Positions 48,318 through 56,641 of a stretch of DNA of 64,000 bases are shown one piece after another. The notes beneath the pieces were generated by a model. The model was not told the origin of the DNA. It ran no database searches and saw only the letters and a program-made list of their open reading frames with translations. Positions within the stretch are counted from its first letter, which is position 1, and each line of letters begins with the position of its first letter. Source of the stretch: Myxococcota bacterium (lineage in GTDB: Bacteria; Myxococcota_A; UBA9160; SMWR01); the NCBI GenBank assembly GCA_022447545.1, contig JAKVBI010000010.1:444006-508005 (forward strand), in the 5' to 3' direction. Both the position numbers and the translations under genes were made by a program.

Positions 48318-49319
48318 ATGAGCGATCCCACCCACTCGGCGGCGAGGCCCGAAAGGGTCTCGACTCTACTGGTCGTACGAAGCGCCATCGGGGGCGCCCT
48401 GATGGGCCTCGCGAATCTCGTTCCAGGAATCAGCGGGGGAACGATGCTCCTGGCCTCCGGGGTCTATCCGGCCTTCATCGCCGCCATCGCGGAGGTCACG
48501 ACCCTCCGCTTCCGCTTGCGATCCCTGGTCACTCTGGGAGCCGTGGCGATCTCGGCGGGCCTGGCCATCCTCCTTCTCGCGGGCACCATCAAGACGCTGG
48601 TGATCGAGAACCGGTGGGTGATGTACAGCCTGTTCATCGGTCTGACTCTGGGTGGGATCCCCCTGGTCTGGCGAATGGCTCGACCCGCCTCCGCAAGCCT
48701 GGTCGCGGGCGGCGCCGTGACCTTCGTCCTGATGGTCGTCATGGCCTTCGGCGGCGATGGAGCCCGCGGCGGAGAGGCGAGCCTCTTCCTGATGTTTCTC
48801 GCCGGCCTGGCAGCTTCCTCGGCCATGATCCTCCCGGGCGTCAGCGGCGGCTACCTGCTGTTGTTGCTGGGGCAATACGAAGCCATCCTAGGCACCGTGG
48901 ACCAGGTCAAACTCGGCCTGCTCTCGAGTGGAGGGCCCGACCTCGGCGTCCTCCTCGGTACAGCCAACGTCGTGATCCCACTGGGACTGGGAATCGTGGT
49001 GGGCGTCGTCGGTGTAAGCAACCTGCTCCAATGGCTGTTGCGCCGATACCCGAAAGCCACGCTAGGCGCTCTACTGGGTCTGCTTTTCGGTGCCGTCGTC
49101 GGCCTCTGGCCCTTCCAGCAGTCCCATCCTCCGGAGCCCGGTAGCGTGATCGAAGGGCGACGCGTGACTGAGACCAACCTGAGCGAGTTCGACCCTGAGG
49201 TCTGGCCCGTGGCGCGGTTCCAGCCGAGTTCCGGACAGGTGGTCACGAGCATCGCTCTGGTGGGAGTCGGACTCGGCGCCACCACCTTGATCGGACGACT
49301 GGGGCGCGAAACCTCCTGA
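48318..49319 (+). CDS. DUF368 membrane protein (polyprenyl-phosphate translocase-like)
   Basis: A 333-residue protein with about nine hydrophobic helices and two inverted GISGG-type motifs: NLVPGISGGTMLLASGVY and ILPGVSGGYLLLLLGQY. DUF368 proteins (PopT) have been linked to recycling of undecaprenyl phosphate across the inner membrane, the carrier used by the polysaccharide and peptidoglycan genes in this window. GGAG eight bases before ATG 48318 decides the start over GTG 48309. A hairpin follows the stop. Confidence 0.92.
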   Translation: MSDPTHSAARPERVSTLLVVRSAIGGALMGLANLVPGISGGTMLLASGVYPAFIAAIAEVTTLRFRLRSLVTLGAVAISAGLAILLLAGTIKTLVIENRWVMYSLFIGLTLGGIPLVWRMARPASASLVAGGAVTFVLMVVMAFGGDGARGGEASLFLMFLAGLAASSAMILPGVSGGYLLLLLGQYEAILGTVDQVKLGLLSSGGPDLGVLLGTANVVIPLGLGIVVGVVGVSNLLQWLLRRYPKATLGALLGLLFGAVVGLWPFQQSHPPEPGSVIEGRRVTETNLSEFDPEVWPVARFQPSSGQVVTSIALVGVGLGATTLIGRLGRETS

Positions 49320-49320
49320 G

Positions 49321-49346
49321 CCGGAACCCGGCACCTCGGGCTCCGG
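49321..49346 (+). terminator. Hairpin directly after the DUF368 gene
   Basis: CCGGAACCCG (49321-49330) and CGGGCTCCGG (49337-49346) pair with one mismatch (A-C) and a 6-base loop, beginning two bases after the stop codon. No U-tract follows. The 225-bp gap that contains it has no other recognisable feature apart from the ribosome-binding site of the next gene. Confidence 0.5.
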
Positions 49347-49544
49347 CCCACCGCCTTGCGATGGGGAACTTCCCCTCCACCCATTCCACAAACTGCGCCT
49401 TCGCTGCCCGTGTGCGAGAAGGCAGTTCCCCGGCAACTCGCACCCCTGCACCCGGGTTTGCCCAGGCGATTCCGATCTTGCTGACCTCTTCGCATACTTC
49501 TTGCACCTCACCTCGTGCGAAATCTGGAATCGAGAGGTGGGGAC

Positions 49545-50966
49545 ATGTCCCAGACCAGCAGACAAACCGACGCAATCCACTGGCTGACCTTCGGCTTGTG
49601 TGCGCTTCTGAGCGCTTGCGCGTTCGGCCGGGGAAGCCATGACGTGGACCGAACGCCCATCACGAACGCGGGCGCCGGCGCGAGCATCGTTTATCCCGGT
49701 CGCGCCGCTCCGAGTTTCTCGACCGGGGGCCGGTACGGTCCGCCAGGTGGGGTGATCGGTGGCCCCTCTCAACCTCAAGAAGCATCGGGTGGGGGGCCCA
49801 ACGCGACCCCCCGGAGCCAATCGAGCGGCGGTCCCCCAATCCAGCCCCAACCCTCCGCAACTCCCGAAGTCAGTTTCCTGGGCGGGGCCCAAGAGGATGT
49901 GGTCCAACACCGGGAGTACAACGAGCAACCCATCTGGTTCAAATACGCGGCCCTCCCCTTCGCGATGGCCGTGGCGCCGTTCAAGGCCGCCGCAGATGCG
50001 GCACTGGGAGAACCCGAACCGGGCCCAGCTTTGCCTAACGTCACGGACCGATCCCAACTCCCGGCTCCCACGGGCGCCACCCCCCCCAACGCCGACACCC
50101 ACCCATCCACTCCAGGCCGGTCGCCCGCACCGCAAGCTCATGCCGGGCCACCCTCTCCCCACGACGAACCCGCCCTGGATTACGAGTCCATTCGCCTCCG
50201 CAAACTCGAACGAGAACTCGCCCAGAAACAGATCCCCACGAACGCACCCTCAAATGCCCCTCGCCGAGGACGCGCACCCACCCTCGCTCAGGAGTTGGCC
50301 GAACTGGAGCGCGCGCAGGTCGCGCCCAGGCAGGCCTCCGTTCCCCTAGAGCCCATGACACCCCCAGGGCCGCGAACGAACTCCTCGGCCGATGGCGTCG
50401 TCGATCGAAACCAGGATGGACAAATCGACCAGTGGTTGTTCCGCGAACGGGGCATGCTCGTTCGCGAAATCCTGGACGACGACTTCGACGGCCAGGGCGA
50501 GCGCACGCTCCATTACGACCCGGAAACCCACCAGATTGCCCGTGTCGAAGAGGACTATGACCATGACACCCGAATCGATGCCTGGACGGATTACCGGGAT
50601 GGTCGCGTGATCCGGCGGCGTAGCGATGCGGACCACGATGGGACCGTCGATGCTTGGACCTATTACGTCAACGGAACAGTGAGCCGGCACGAACGGGACA
50701 CCACCGGTGACGGTTTTCGCGACCGCATCGGTTACTACCGTGACGGCGTACTCGATCGCGAGGAGCAAGATCACGACGGCGATGGTCATCCCGAAGTGAC
50801 CGTACGCTTCGACGCCAACGAGAACGTGCGCGCCCGCGAAGAAGATCTCGACGCCGACGGGCGAATCGACCTGATCACCCACTACCAGGACGGCCGATTG
50901 GTGCGCCGGGAATTGTTCGAATCCCAAACGCAGCAACCCCGTCCAGGTCAGGTCTCGGCCCCTTGA
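49545..50966 (+). CDS. Lipoprotein with proline-rich region and Ca-binding DxDxDG / YxDG repeats
   Basis: A 473-residue lipoprotein (signal WLTFGLCALLSACAFG, lipobox Cys). Residues 40-290 are low-complexity, rich in Pro, Gly and Ala, with one hydrophobic segment (WFKYAALPFAMAVAPFKAAAD). The C-terminal 180 residues hold about seven calcium-loop units, e.g. DRNQDGQIDQW, DADHDGTVDAW, DTTGDGFRDR and DLDADGRIDL, alternating with YxDG turns such as YRDGRV and YVNGTV. This is a repetitive EF-loop/MORN-like fold of unknown function, expected on the outer membrane. GAGGTGGGG before ATG 49545 supports the start. The CAP gene overlaps its stop. Confidence 0.78.
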   Translation: MSQTSRQTDAIHWLTFGLCALLSACAFGRGSHDVDRTPITNAGAGASIVYPGRAAPSFSTGGRYGPPGGVIGGPSQPQEASGGGPNATPRSQSSGGPPIQPQPSATPEVSFLGGAQEDVVQHREYNEQPIWFKYAALPFAMAVAPFKAAADAALGEPEPGPALPNVTDRSQLPAPTGATPPNADTHPSTPGRSPAPQAHAGPPSPHDEPALDYESIRLRKLERELAQKQIPTNAPSNAPRRGRAPTLAQELAELERAQVAPRQASVPLEPMTPPGPRTNSSADGVVDRNQDGQIDQWLFRERGMLVREILDDDFDGQGERTLHYDPETHQIARVEEDYDHDTRIDAWTDYRDGRVIRRRSDADHDGTVDAWTYYVNGTVSRHERDTTGDGFRDRIGYYRDGVLDREEQDHDGDGHPEVTVRFDANENVRAREEDLDADGRIDLITHYQDGRLVRRELFESQTQQPRPGQVSAP

Positions 50967-51481
50967 GCGCCCCCCCCAGCCCTTTGCAGACGGCCGTGTG
51001 GTTCTCCGTAATCAGTCTCGCCGTGGCACTCGGAATGCTCGGACCCCACCGCGCACAAGCACGCTCCGAGACCCAATGGAAGGCCCAGGAAGACGGGATT
51101 CAAGCCCGAGTCGCCGAGTTCCGTCGAGACCGACACCTCATTGCACTTCAGCGCCGTCCGGAACTCGACCGCGTGGCCCGCACGCACGCTCGCGACATGG
51201 CCCGCCGCAACTATCTCGCCCATGTCTCGCCCGAAGGAAACGGGCCGGTCGAACGCCTCCACGCCCAGGGAGTCACGGGGTTCACCCTCGCGGCGGAGAA
51301 CATCGGAAAAACCAGCGAATCGGACCCTGGGGCGGCTGTCGTCCGGGGGTGGCTTGCCTCTCCGCAGCACCGCGACAATCTGATGGCCCCACCCTTCAAC
51401 GCCACAGGAATCGGAGTCGTGAGAGATTCCGACGGAATGTTCTACATCGCCCAGGTCTACACGACGTATCCGCGACATTGA
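50963..51481 (+). CDS. Secreted CAP (SCP/PR1) domain protein
   Basis: A 172-residue protein with a signal peptide (VWFSVISLAVALGMLGPHRAQA). The CAP domain shows RRPELDRVARTHARDMARRNYLAHVSPEG, AENIGKT and WLASPQHRDNLMAPPFNATGIGV, including the two His and Glu residues usual in bacterial CAP proteins. The start is a TTG at 50963 overlapping the upstream TGA stop (TTGA); it has no strong ribosome-binding site and probably relies on coupling. Confidence 0.88.
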   Translation: MSAPPSPLQTAVWFSVISLAVALGMLGPHRAQARSETQWKAQEDGIQARVAEFRRDRHLIALQRRPELDRVARTHARDMARRNYLAHVSPEGNGPVERLHAQGVTGFTLAAENIGKTSESDPGAAVVRGWLASPQHRDNLMAPPFNATGIGVVRDSDGMFYIAQVYTTYPRH

Positions 51482-51529
51482 CGTTCCGACCCTCGCTGGA
51501 CCTAGGAGCGGAACGAGAGCTTTGGAAGG

Positions 51530-52399
51530 TCAGGAGGGATCGAGGGTCGTACGCAGAACCCGGTCGTTCCAGTACACATCCATCGAGCGCTTCAGATCCA
51601 TGGACGTCGGGAGCCACGCATAGCCCAAGACCCTGTCATCCGGGCCCAAACGCCCGAGCCGACCCTGCAACACCCCCAACTCGCGTGCATCGTCCCGATT
51701 CGGATGAAAGGCCACACTGTCCTGAACGAACGTGAGGTTGGCGTAGAACCGATCCGCTTGACTCGCCGCCGCGCTGAACACGACCGGATGACCTTCGGGG
51801 GTCCCACCGGCAGTTCGCCAGACTTCGCGGAGCCTCGACTCGAGCGCCTTCGAGTGAGCGATCCGAAGCCGCACTCCCGAACCCTCACTTTTCTCGAACG
51901 TCGCCGGCGCTCGGCGCTGCGACAGTTCGACGATCTGCGCCAGATCCTCCAACTCCTGCGGGGTCAGCGCCGGGAATCGATCCGGGACCGAAACGGGTCT
52001 CGGGGAAGCCTCGACGCGGGAACTCCCCGTGGACGACTCGCGCGGGGTCCATCTCGACACGGGAGGTTCTGAGGCGCTAGGCCCCGATTCAATGGAATCC
52101 ACCAGGTTGTACGGATTGTTGGGATCCTGTCGCTCATGGAACCGATTCCAGCCAAAGGGACGGGGCAGCAACTCGGGATTCAGTGGGGGAATGTCGGTGG
52201 GCGCCACGCGTTTCGCCTGCCTACAGGGAATCGACTGCTCGGTTTGTACGATGAAGATGCTCCCATCAGGGCAGACTCCCGAAATGGTCGCCAGCGCCGG
52301 CGACGACAGGAGGCATCCACTCACCAACCCCAGCAACAGGGGTGACCGACCTTTCACACCCTCCCCCAGGTTTCCGATGAACATTCGGAACTGCGCCAT
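51530..52399 (-). CDS. Secreted protein of unknown function
   Basis: A 289-residue protein with a signal peptide (LLLGLVSGCLLSSPALA). The mature N terminus (ISGVCPDGSIFIVQTEQSIPCRQAKRVAP) has a Cys pair typical of a small disulfide fold seen in other deltaproteobacterial hypotheticals. A Pro/Ser-rich linker follows, then an alpha/beta region (RLRIAHSKALESRLREVW ... VVFSAAASQADRFY). ATG 52399 has GGGAGAG about eight bases upstream; earlier ATG at 52453. I do not recognise the family. It converges with the CAP gene. Confidence 0.65.
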   Translation of the reverse strand: MAQFRMFIGNLGEGVKGRSPLLLGLVSGCLLSSPALATISGVCPDGSIFIVQTEQSIPCRQAKRVAPTDIPPLNPELLPRPFGWNRFHERQDPNNPYNLVDSIESGPSASEPPVSRWTPRESSTGSSRVEASPRPVSVPDRFPALTPQELEDLAQIVELSQRRAPATFEKSEGSGVRLRIAHSKALESRLREVWRTAGGTPEGHPVVFSAAASQADRFYANLTFVQDSVAFHPNRDDARELGVLQGRLGRLGPDDRVLGYAWLPTSMDLKRSMDVYWNDRVLRTTLDPS

Positions 52400-52554
52400 C
52401 TCCGGCTCTCTCCCTGATCCACCCGCTTCTCCATTATGAAGCAAAAAATCCATGCTCCAGCGAGGAGTTGGGCCCGATTCAGAGAGTTTTCCCGAGGTGC
52501 ATCAAACCTGCTGGCAAGTTGCCTCCTGGCCATTGGATCCTGCCAGGGCCGTCG

Positions 52555-53385
52555 TCATCCACCGCCTGACCTGGCCAGGGCCAAGAGTTGCCGTTTCTCC
52601 CGGGCCGTCGCTCGTCGCGCAGAGCCTGGAGCCAGACGCCCCAAATGCAGCGTTCCCATGCGAACCCGACACAGCCCGATCACCTCGTGGCCGAGTACGT
52701 TCAGGGATCGCCGGATCTGGCGGTTCCGACCCTCTCGAAGAGTCACCGTAAACACCGTCGCATTGGAATGCGACTCGAAGTGTGAAGGTCCGACCTTCGC
52801 TGGTGCGGTCATGCCATCCTCCAGGCGAACCCCCGAGGCCAGCGCCGCCAAAGATTTCCGATCCACCCTCCCGCGTACCCGGACCCGGTACTCCCGCTCG
52901 TGGCCCCGCGAGGGATGGAGCAGCGCATGGGTCAACTCGCCGTCGTTGGTCAAAAGGACGAGCCCCTCGCTGTCCCGATCCAGCCGGCCGACGGGGTACA
53001 ACCTGCCCCCTTCATTCGGGACCAGGTCGAGAATGGTCGTACGCCCTTGCGGGTCGTCTACCGTCGTTACCACGCCACGCGGCTTGTTGACGAGCCAATA
53101 CTCCCGGGGCTCGCGCTCCACGTACCGGCCATCGACCCGAATCACGTCCTCTTCGGGATCCGCACTTTCGCCCAATTTCGCGAGCCGTCCATTGACGGTC
53201 ACGCGGCCCGCACGGATTAGGACTTCCGAGCCCCTTCGAGACGCCACCCCCGCGGAAGCGAGAATCTTCTGAATGCGCTCGCGCCTCAGATCAATGGGGC
53301 TCGCCCGATGGTTCTGCGGCGACCAGCACGTCCATCGGATCCGTCGACACCTGGGAGTCCTCTTCACCGGCTTCACCGGGGGCAT
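52555..53385 (-). CDS. RluB/RsuA-type pseudouridine synthase
   Basis: An rRNA pseudouridine synthase with an N-terminal S4 RNA-binding domain (RIQKILASAGVASRRGSEVLI) and catalytic GRLDRDSEGLVLLTNDG, whose Asp is the nucleophile; HEREYRV and EGRNRQIRRSL are typical. It ends the xerD-scpA-scpB operon, as in many bacteria, which favours RluB. The start is unclear: family members begin only a few residues before RIQK, but the only standard starts in frame lie 92 bp inside scpB (ATG 53385). An ATT at 53295 overlapping the scpB stop (ATTGA) would give the expected 246 residues. Confidence 0.88.
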   Translation of the reverse strand: MPPVKPVKRTPRCRRIRWTCWSPQNHRASPIDLRRERIQKILASAGVASRRGSEVLIRAGRVTVNGRLAKLGESADPEEDVIRVDGRYVEREPREYWLVNKPRGVVTTVDDPQGRTTILDLVPNEGGRLYPVGRLDRDSEGLVLLTNDGELTHALLHPSRGHEREYRVRVRGRVDRKSLAALASGVRLEDGMTAPAKVGPSHFESHSNATVFTVTLREGRNRQIRRSLNVLGHEVIGLCRVRMGTLHLGRLAPGSARRATAREKRQLLALARSGGG

Positions 53386-54100
53386 CTTCTGCCGGAGCCC
53401 CTTCGACAACCGGTGTGGGAAGCAGTTCTTCGAGATCACGCAGGGTCGGAAGGTCTTCCCGACCCGACAGACCGAAGAGTTCGAGAAAACGACGCGTAGT
53501 TCCGTACAAGAGCGGACGCCCGGCAACCTCTCGATGGCCTGTAATGCGGATCAGCCTGCGTTCGAGCAGCCCACGCAACACCGCGCCACTCTCGACACCA
53601 CGAATGTGCTCGACATCGGCACGGGTCACGGGTTCGCGATAGGCAATAATGGAAAGCGACTCCATCGCGGCGGGCGAAAGACGCAGAGGACGCGCCGTTC
53701 GGGCCTTGCGAAGGACGTCCGCAAACTCCGGCAGCGTTCGCATCTGGAAGCCGCCTCCCACATCACAGATCTCGAACGCACGCCCCTGCTCGAGGTACTG
53801 CCCATTGAGTTCCCGCACGAGATTCCGCACGGCAGCGGCAGTACAGCCGGGGATCAAGCGCGCAATCCTGGCCGCCGAGAGGGGATCACCGGACGAGAGA
53901 ACCAAAGCCTCGACATAACGCTGCTGGACTTCGGGGGCCAATTCCTCCTGCTGCGACCCCTCTTCATCCGGATTTTCAGCAGAGACTTCCGAGGCTTCCC
54001 CCTCCGCAGGTTGGGGCGTCTCGAGCTCTTCCCCAGCATCCGTTCGCTGCGCTTCCTCCACTTCTTCGTTCTCTTCCATTTCTTCCAATTCCGGACTCAC
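53291..54100 (-). CDS. scpB: SMC-Scp complex subunit ScpB
   Basis: A 269-residue ScpB, which with ScpA and Smc forms the chromosome-condensation complex. Tandem winged-helix domains are visible: VEALVLSSGDPLSAARIARLI, AMESLSIIAYREPVTRADVEHIRGV and LERRLIRITGHREVAGRPLLYGTT. The N-terminal 55 residues and the C-terminal 35 are strongly acidic extensions, longer than usual. It starts 33 bp after scpA with a GTG. Confidence 0.93.
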   Translation of the reverse strand: MSPELEEMEENEEVEEAQRTDAGEELETPQPAEGEASEVSAENPDEEGSQQEELAPEVQQRYVEALVLSSGDPLSAARIARLIPGCTAAAVRNLVRELNGQYLEQGRAFEICDVGGGFQMRTLPEFADVLRKARTARPLRLSPAAMESLSIIAYREPVTRADVEHIRGVESGAVLRGLLERRLIRITGHREVAGRPLLYGTTRRFLELFGLSGREDLPTLRDLEELLPTPVVEGAPAEDAPGEAGEEDSQVSTDPMDVLVAAEPSGEPH

Positions 54101-54133
54101 AGCCGCTTCCTCTCCCTTATCTCGGACGTGGGT

Positions 54134-54976
54134 TCAATCCACGTCCGCGATTCGACCCTTCCATTCATCTGCGCCCGCGCCCGGCCGATGTCGCAGATAG
54201 ATACTGCCACTGGGACAGCCGCGGTCGTCCGTACCCTGATAGAGCGTCACCACGTCGAGCCGGGTCAACTCCAGGATCGCGAGAAAACTTGCGACCAGAA
54301 TGGACACACTGGGCACCCCACCTGAGATGGCCGACACCACCTCAGCAAACTCGATGCTCTCGACATCCTTCATCGCCTCAAAGATATCGAGCATGCACTG
54401 GCGAACGGTGATCGCTTCGCGTTCGACAAGATGTGCTCTGCCCGTGTGACGAACCGTCGTGAGAACCCGGCGATACGCTTCGATCAATTCGAACAGGCCC
54501 GCTTCGAGTTCTCGCTCGGGCTGCTCATCCTCGTCGGGCTCTGCCCCTGCGGCAGGAAAGACGTCTCGACCCAGCCAGTTCCGCTCACCCAGTTCGGCGG
54601 CCACTTCTTTGAACCGCTGATATTCGAGCAACCTGGCCACCAACTCGGCTCGCGGATCGTCGGCCTCGAACCCCTCGTCCGTCCCATCGGGCGGCAGCAA
54701 CATGCGGGATTTGATCCATGCCAGGGTCGCGGCCATGACGAGGTAGTCCCCCGCCACGTCGAGATTCAATTCCTGCATCAACGAGACGTACTCGAGATAC
54801 TGTTCCCCGATGGTGGCGATGGGGATGTCCGTGATCTCGACTTCGTTGATACGGATCAGATGCAACAGCAGATCGAGAGGTCCCTCAAAAACGGGAACCT
54901 TGACGGAATAGGCGTCGAGCCTGGTAAGGCTCTCACTCGCGGTTTCGAACCGCTCCTGATTGGTCTCGACCTGCAT
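54134..54976 (-). CDS. scpA: SMC-Scp complex kleisin ScpA
   Basis: A 280-residue kleisin that bridges Smc heads. VPVFEGPLDLLLHLIRINEVEITDIPI at the N terminus, YLVMAATLAWIKSRMLLP in the middle and a C-terminal winged helix (FLAILELTRLDVVTLYQ) match the family. A central acidic linker (GAEPDEDEQPERELE) is present. GGAGG four bases before ATG 54976. Upstream is xerD across 177 bp, downstream scpB. Confidence 0.94.
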   Translation of the reverse strand: MQVETNQERFETASESLTRLDAYSVKVPVFEGPLDLLLHLIRINEVEITDIPIATIGEQYLEYVSLMQELNLDVAGDYLVMAATLAWIKSRMLLPPDGTDEGFEADDPRAELVARLLEYQRFKEVAAELGERNWLGRDVFPAAGAEPDEDEQPERELEAGLFELIEAYRRVLTTVRHTGRAHLVEREAITVRQCMLDIFEAMKDVESIEFAEVVSAISGGVPSVSILVASFLAILELTRLDVVTLYQGTDDRGCPSGSIYLRHRPGAGADEWKGRIADVD

Positions 54977-55153
54977 CGGTCCTCCGGACAGAGGGAGACA
55001 GGCAGTTTTCCAAGGGGGGAGGAAACGGAGAGGACAAAGCCGAGTATGGTCGATCACTTGCGTGGAGGCAACCCGGCTCCACGGTGGCCCATGGCTTCCG
55101 TGCACGGCCCCCGAGCGCTGCACCCCAATGACTTCGCCCCCTCCCCCCCCGGC

Positions 55154-56641
55154 TCAGCCTCGGCGCGACGCCCCCCGTCGACCCCGTGGATGATGGTTCT
55201 GAACCGTTCCTTTCAAGTGGGACGACCGCACGTGGGTATAAACCTGAGTGGTTGCGAGATCCTCATGTCCAAGGAGGCTCTGCACCACCCGAATGTCCGC
55301 TTCTCCCTCGATCATGTCCGTGGCGAAGGAATGCCGCAGGACATGTGGAGAGACTCTTTCCACAGGAACCCCCGCTCGCAGCGCGATCCGCCGTAATCGT
55401 GCAAAGAAGTTCTGACGGGTCATCGGGCTTCCCAGCCTGGAGAGGAACAATGCCTCTACCGGGCTTCGAGATCGCAGCGCCAGTCGGTCTCGAATCCCCT
55501 CGAGATATTGCTCGATGGCCTCGAGGGCGGGGTCCCCGAGGGTCACGATTCGACGCTTGCTGCCCTTCCCCTCCACCCAAAGCAGACCCGATCTCATGTC
55601 CAGCGACGCCAGGGGAACCGACACCAACTCACTCACCCGCAACCCGCCGCCGTAGAGCACCTCGAGCATGGCTCGGTCGCGAATTCCCAGGCCCCAGACG
55701 TCAGGATGGGGGATTGCTGATTCGATCAGGGCACGGGTTTCTTCGGGGTCCAGGACCCGTGGCAACGCACGAATCTGGCGCGGTCCTTCGACACGAGCTG
55801 CCCCCTGTTCGACGCCGACGTGACGGAGCCAGGAGCGGGCGGCAGACAGAGCTCGCGCCTGACTGCTCGGTTTGAGTCCCGACTCTCCAGTGCCCTCACC
55901 ACTCCCCTCCCGACCGCGCTCGGCGAGTTCGCGACTAAAACCATGGAGGTGCTCCCAACGAATCTGCCTCACCTCCTGAACCGAATCCGCCACCAGAAAT
56001 CGCAGAAACTTGCGCAGGTCGCGTTGATAGGCGTGAACCGTGTTGTCCGGGAGGCCCCGCTCCAGTCTCAACACCTCCATAAAATCATCCACGAGGTCCT
56101 GTAAACGCGTCGGAACCTGTTCCTCGCTCTGGGCGGTATTGCGGTAGCGGGGCAGCACATCTTCCCGGGCGACGCCCGCGCGTTTCGCGAGGCCCCTCAA
56201 CCGATCCCAGAAGTTCTGGGGCGTCATGGCGCCACCCCGTTTCGATAAAAACAACTCCCGAGGTGCCTGACCTCGGCTCGCGAGCAGCGGCCGAACCTTT
56301 TCGAGATAAGACTCCAGGGCGCGGAGGGCAGAATTCCTCAGCGTGACCAGACGCGCGCCCTCTACCCCCGCCTCCCTCGACCACTGAATGCCACAACTGG
56401 GCACCACCGCATCGACTGGGAGCAACACCAACTCGGGCACCTCGAACCCGCCCCCGTAGAGCACCTCGAGCATCGCGCAATCCCTGCGCCCCAAGCCAGA
56501 CGGGTCCTCGTCGCCGGCTGCCGCGTCGAGTAACGCCGACAGCACTTCGGCATCTCGGTCCCCATTCGAGTCGAAACGAGTGGGACTCTCACTCTTCGAC
56601 AACGAATTCACTCCGTGCGGCGACGCGCAACATGTCGACAC
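55154..56641 (-). CDS. xerD: Tyrosine recombinase XerD fused to a decayed extra catalytic domain
   Basis: A 495-residue protein. Residues 178-485 are a complete XerD: SAM-like core-binding domain (QDLVDDFMEVLRLERGL) and catalytic domain with R335, K359, H433/R436 (SPHVLRHSFATD), H459 (LLGHED) and Y468. Residues 35-165 are an extra copy of the catalytic domain's first part (MLEVLYGGGFEVPELV against MLEVLYGGGLRVSELV) with Arg replaced by Glu67, the Lys strand altered and the H/R/Y boxes missing. The protein should resolve chromosome dimers at dif before division. The frame is continuous and its start overlaps glnD by 53 bp, though internal starts could also give a normal-sized XerD. Confidence 0.88.
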   Translation of the reverse strand: MSTCCASPHGVNSLSKSESPTRFDSNGDRDAEVLSALLDAAAGDEDPSGLGRRDCAMLEVLYGGGFEVPELVLLPVDAVVPSCGIQWSREAGVEGARLVTLRNSALRALESYLEKVRPLLASRGQAPRELFLSKRGGAMTPQNFWDRLRGLAKRAGVAREDVLPRYRNTAQSEEQVPTRLQDLVDDFMEVLRLERGLPDNTVHAYQRDLRKFLRFLVADSVQEVRQIRWEHLHGFSRELAERGREGSGEGTGESGLKPSSQARALSAARSWLRHVGVEQGAARVEGPRQIRALPRVLDPEETRALIESAIPHPDVWGLGIRDRAMLEVLYGGGLRVSELVSVPLASLDMRSGLLWVEGKGSKRRIVTLGDPALEAIEQYLEGIRDRLALRSRSPVEALFLSRLGSPMTRQNFFARLRRIALRAGVPVERVSPHVLRHSFATDMIEGEADIRVVQSLLGHEDLATTQVYTHVRSSHLKGTVQNHHPRGRRGASRRG

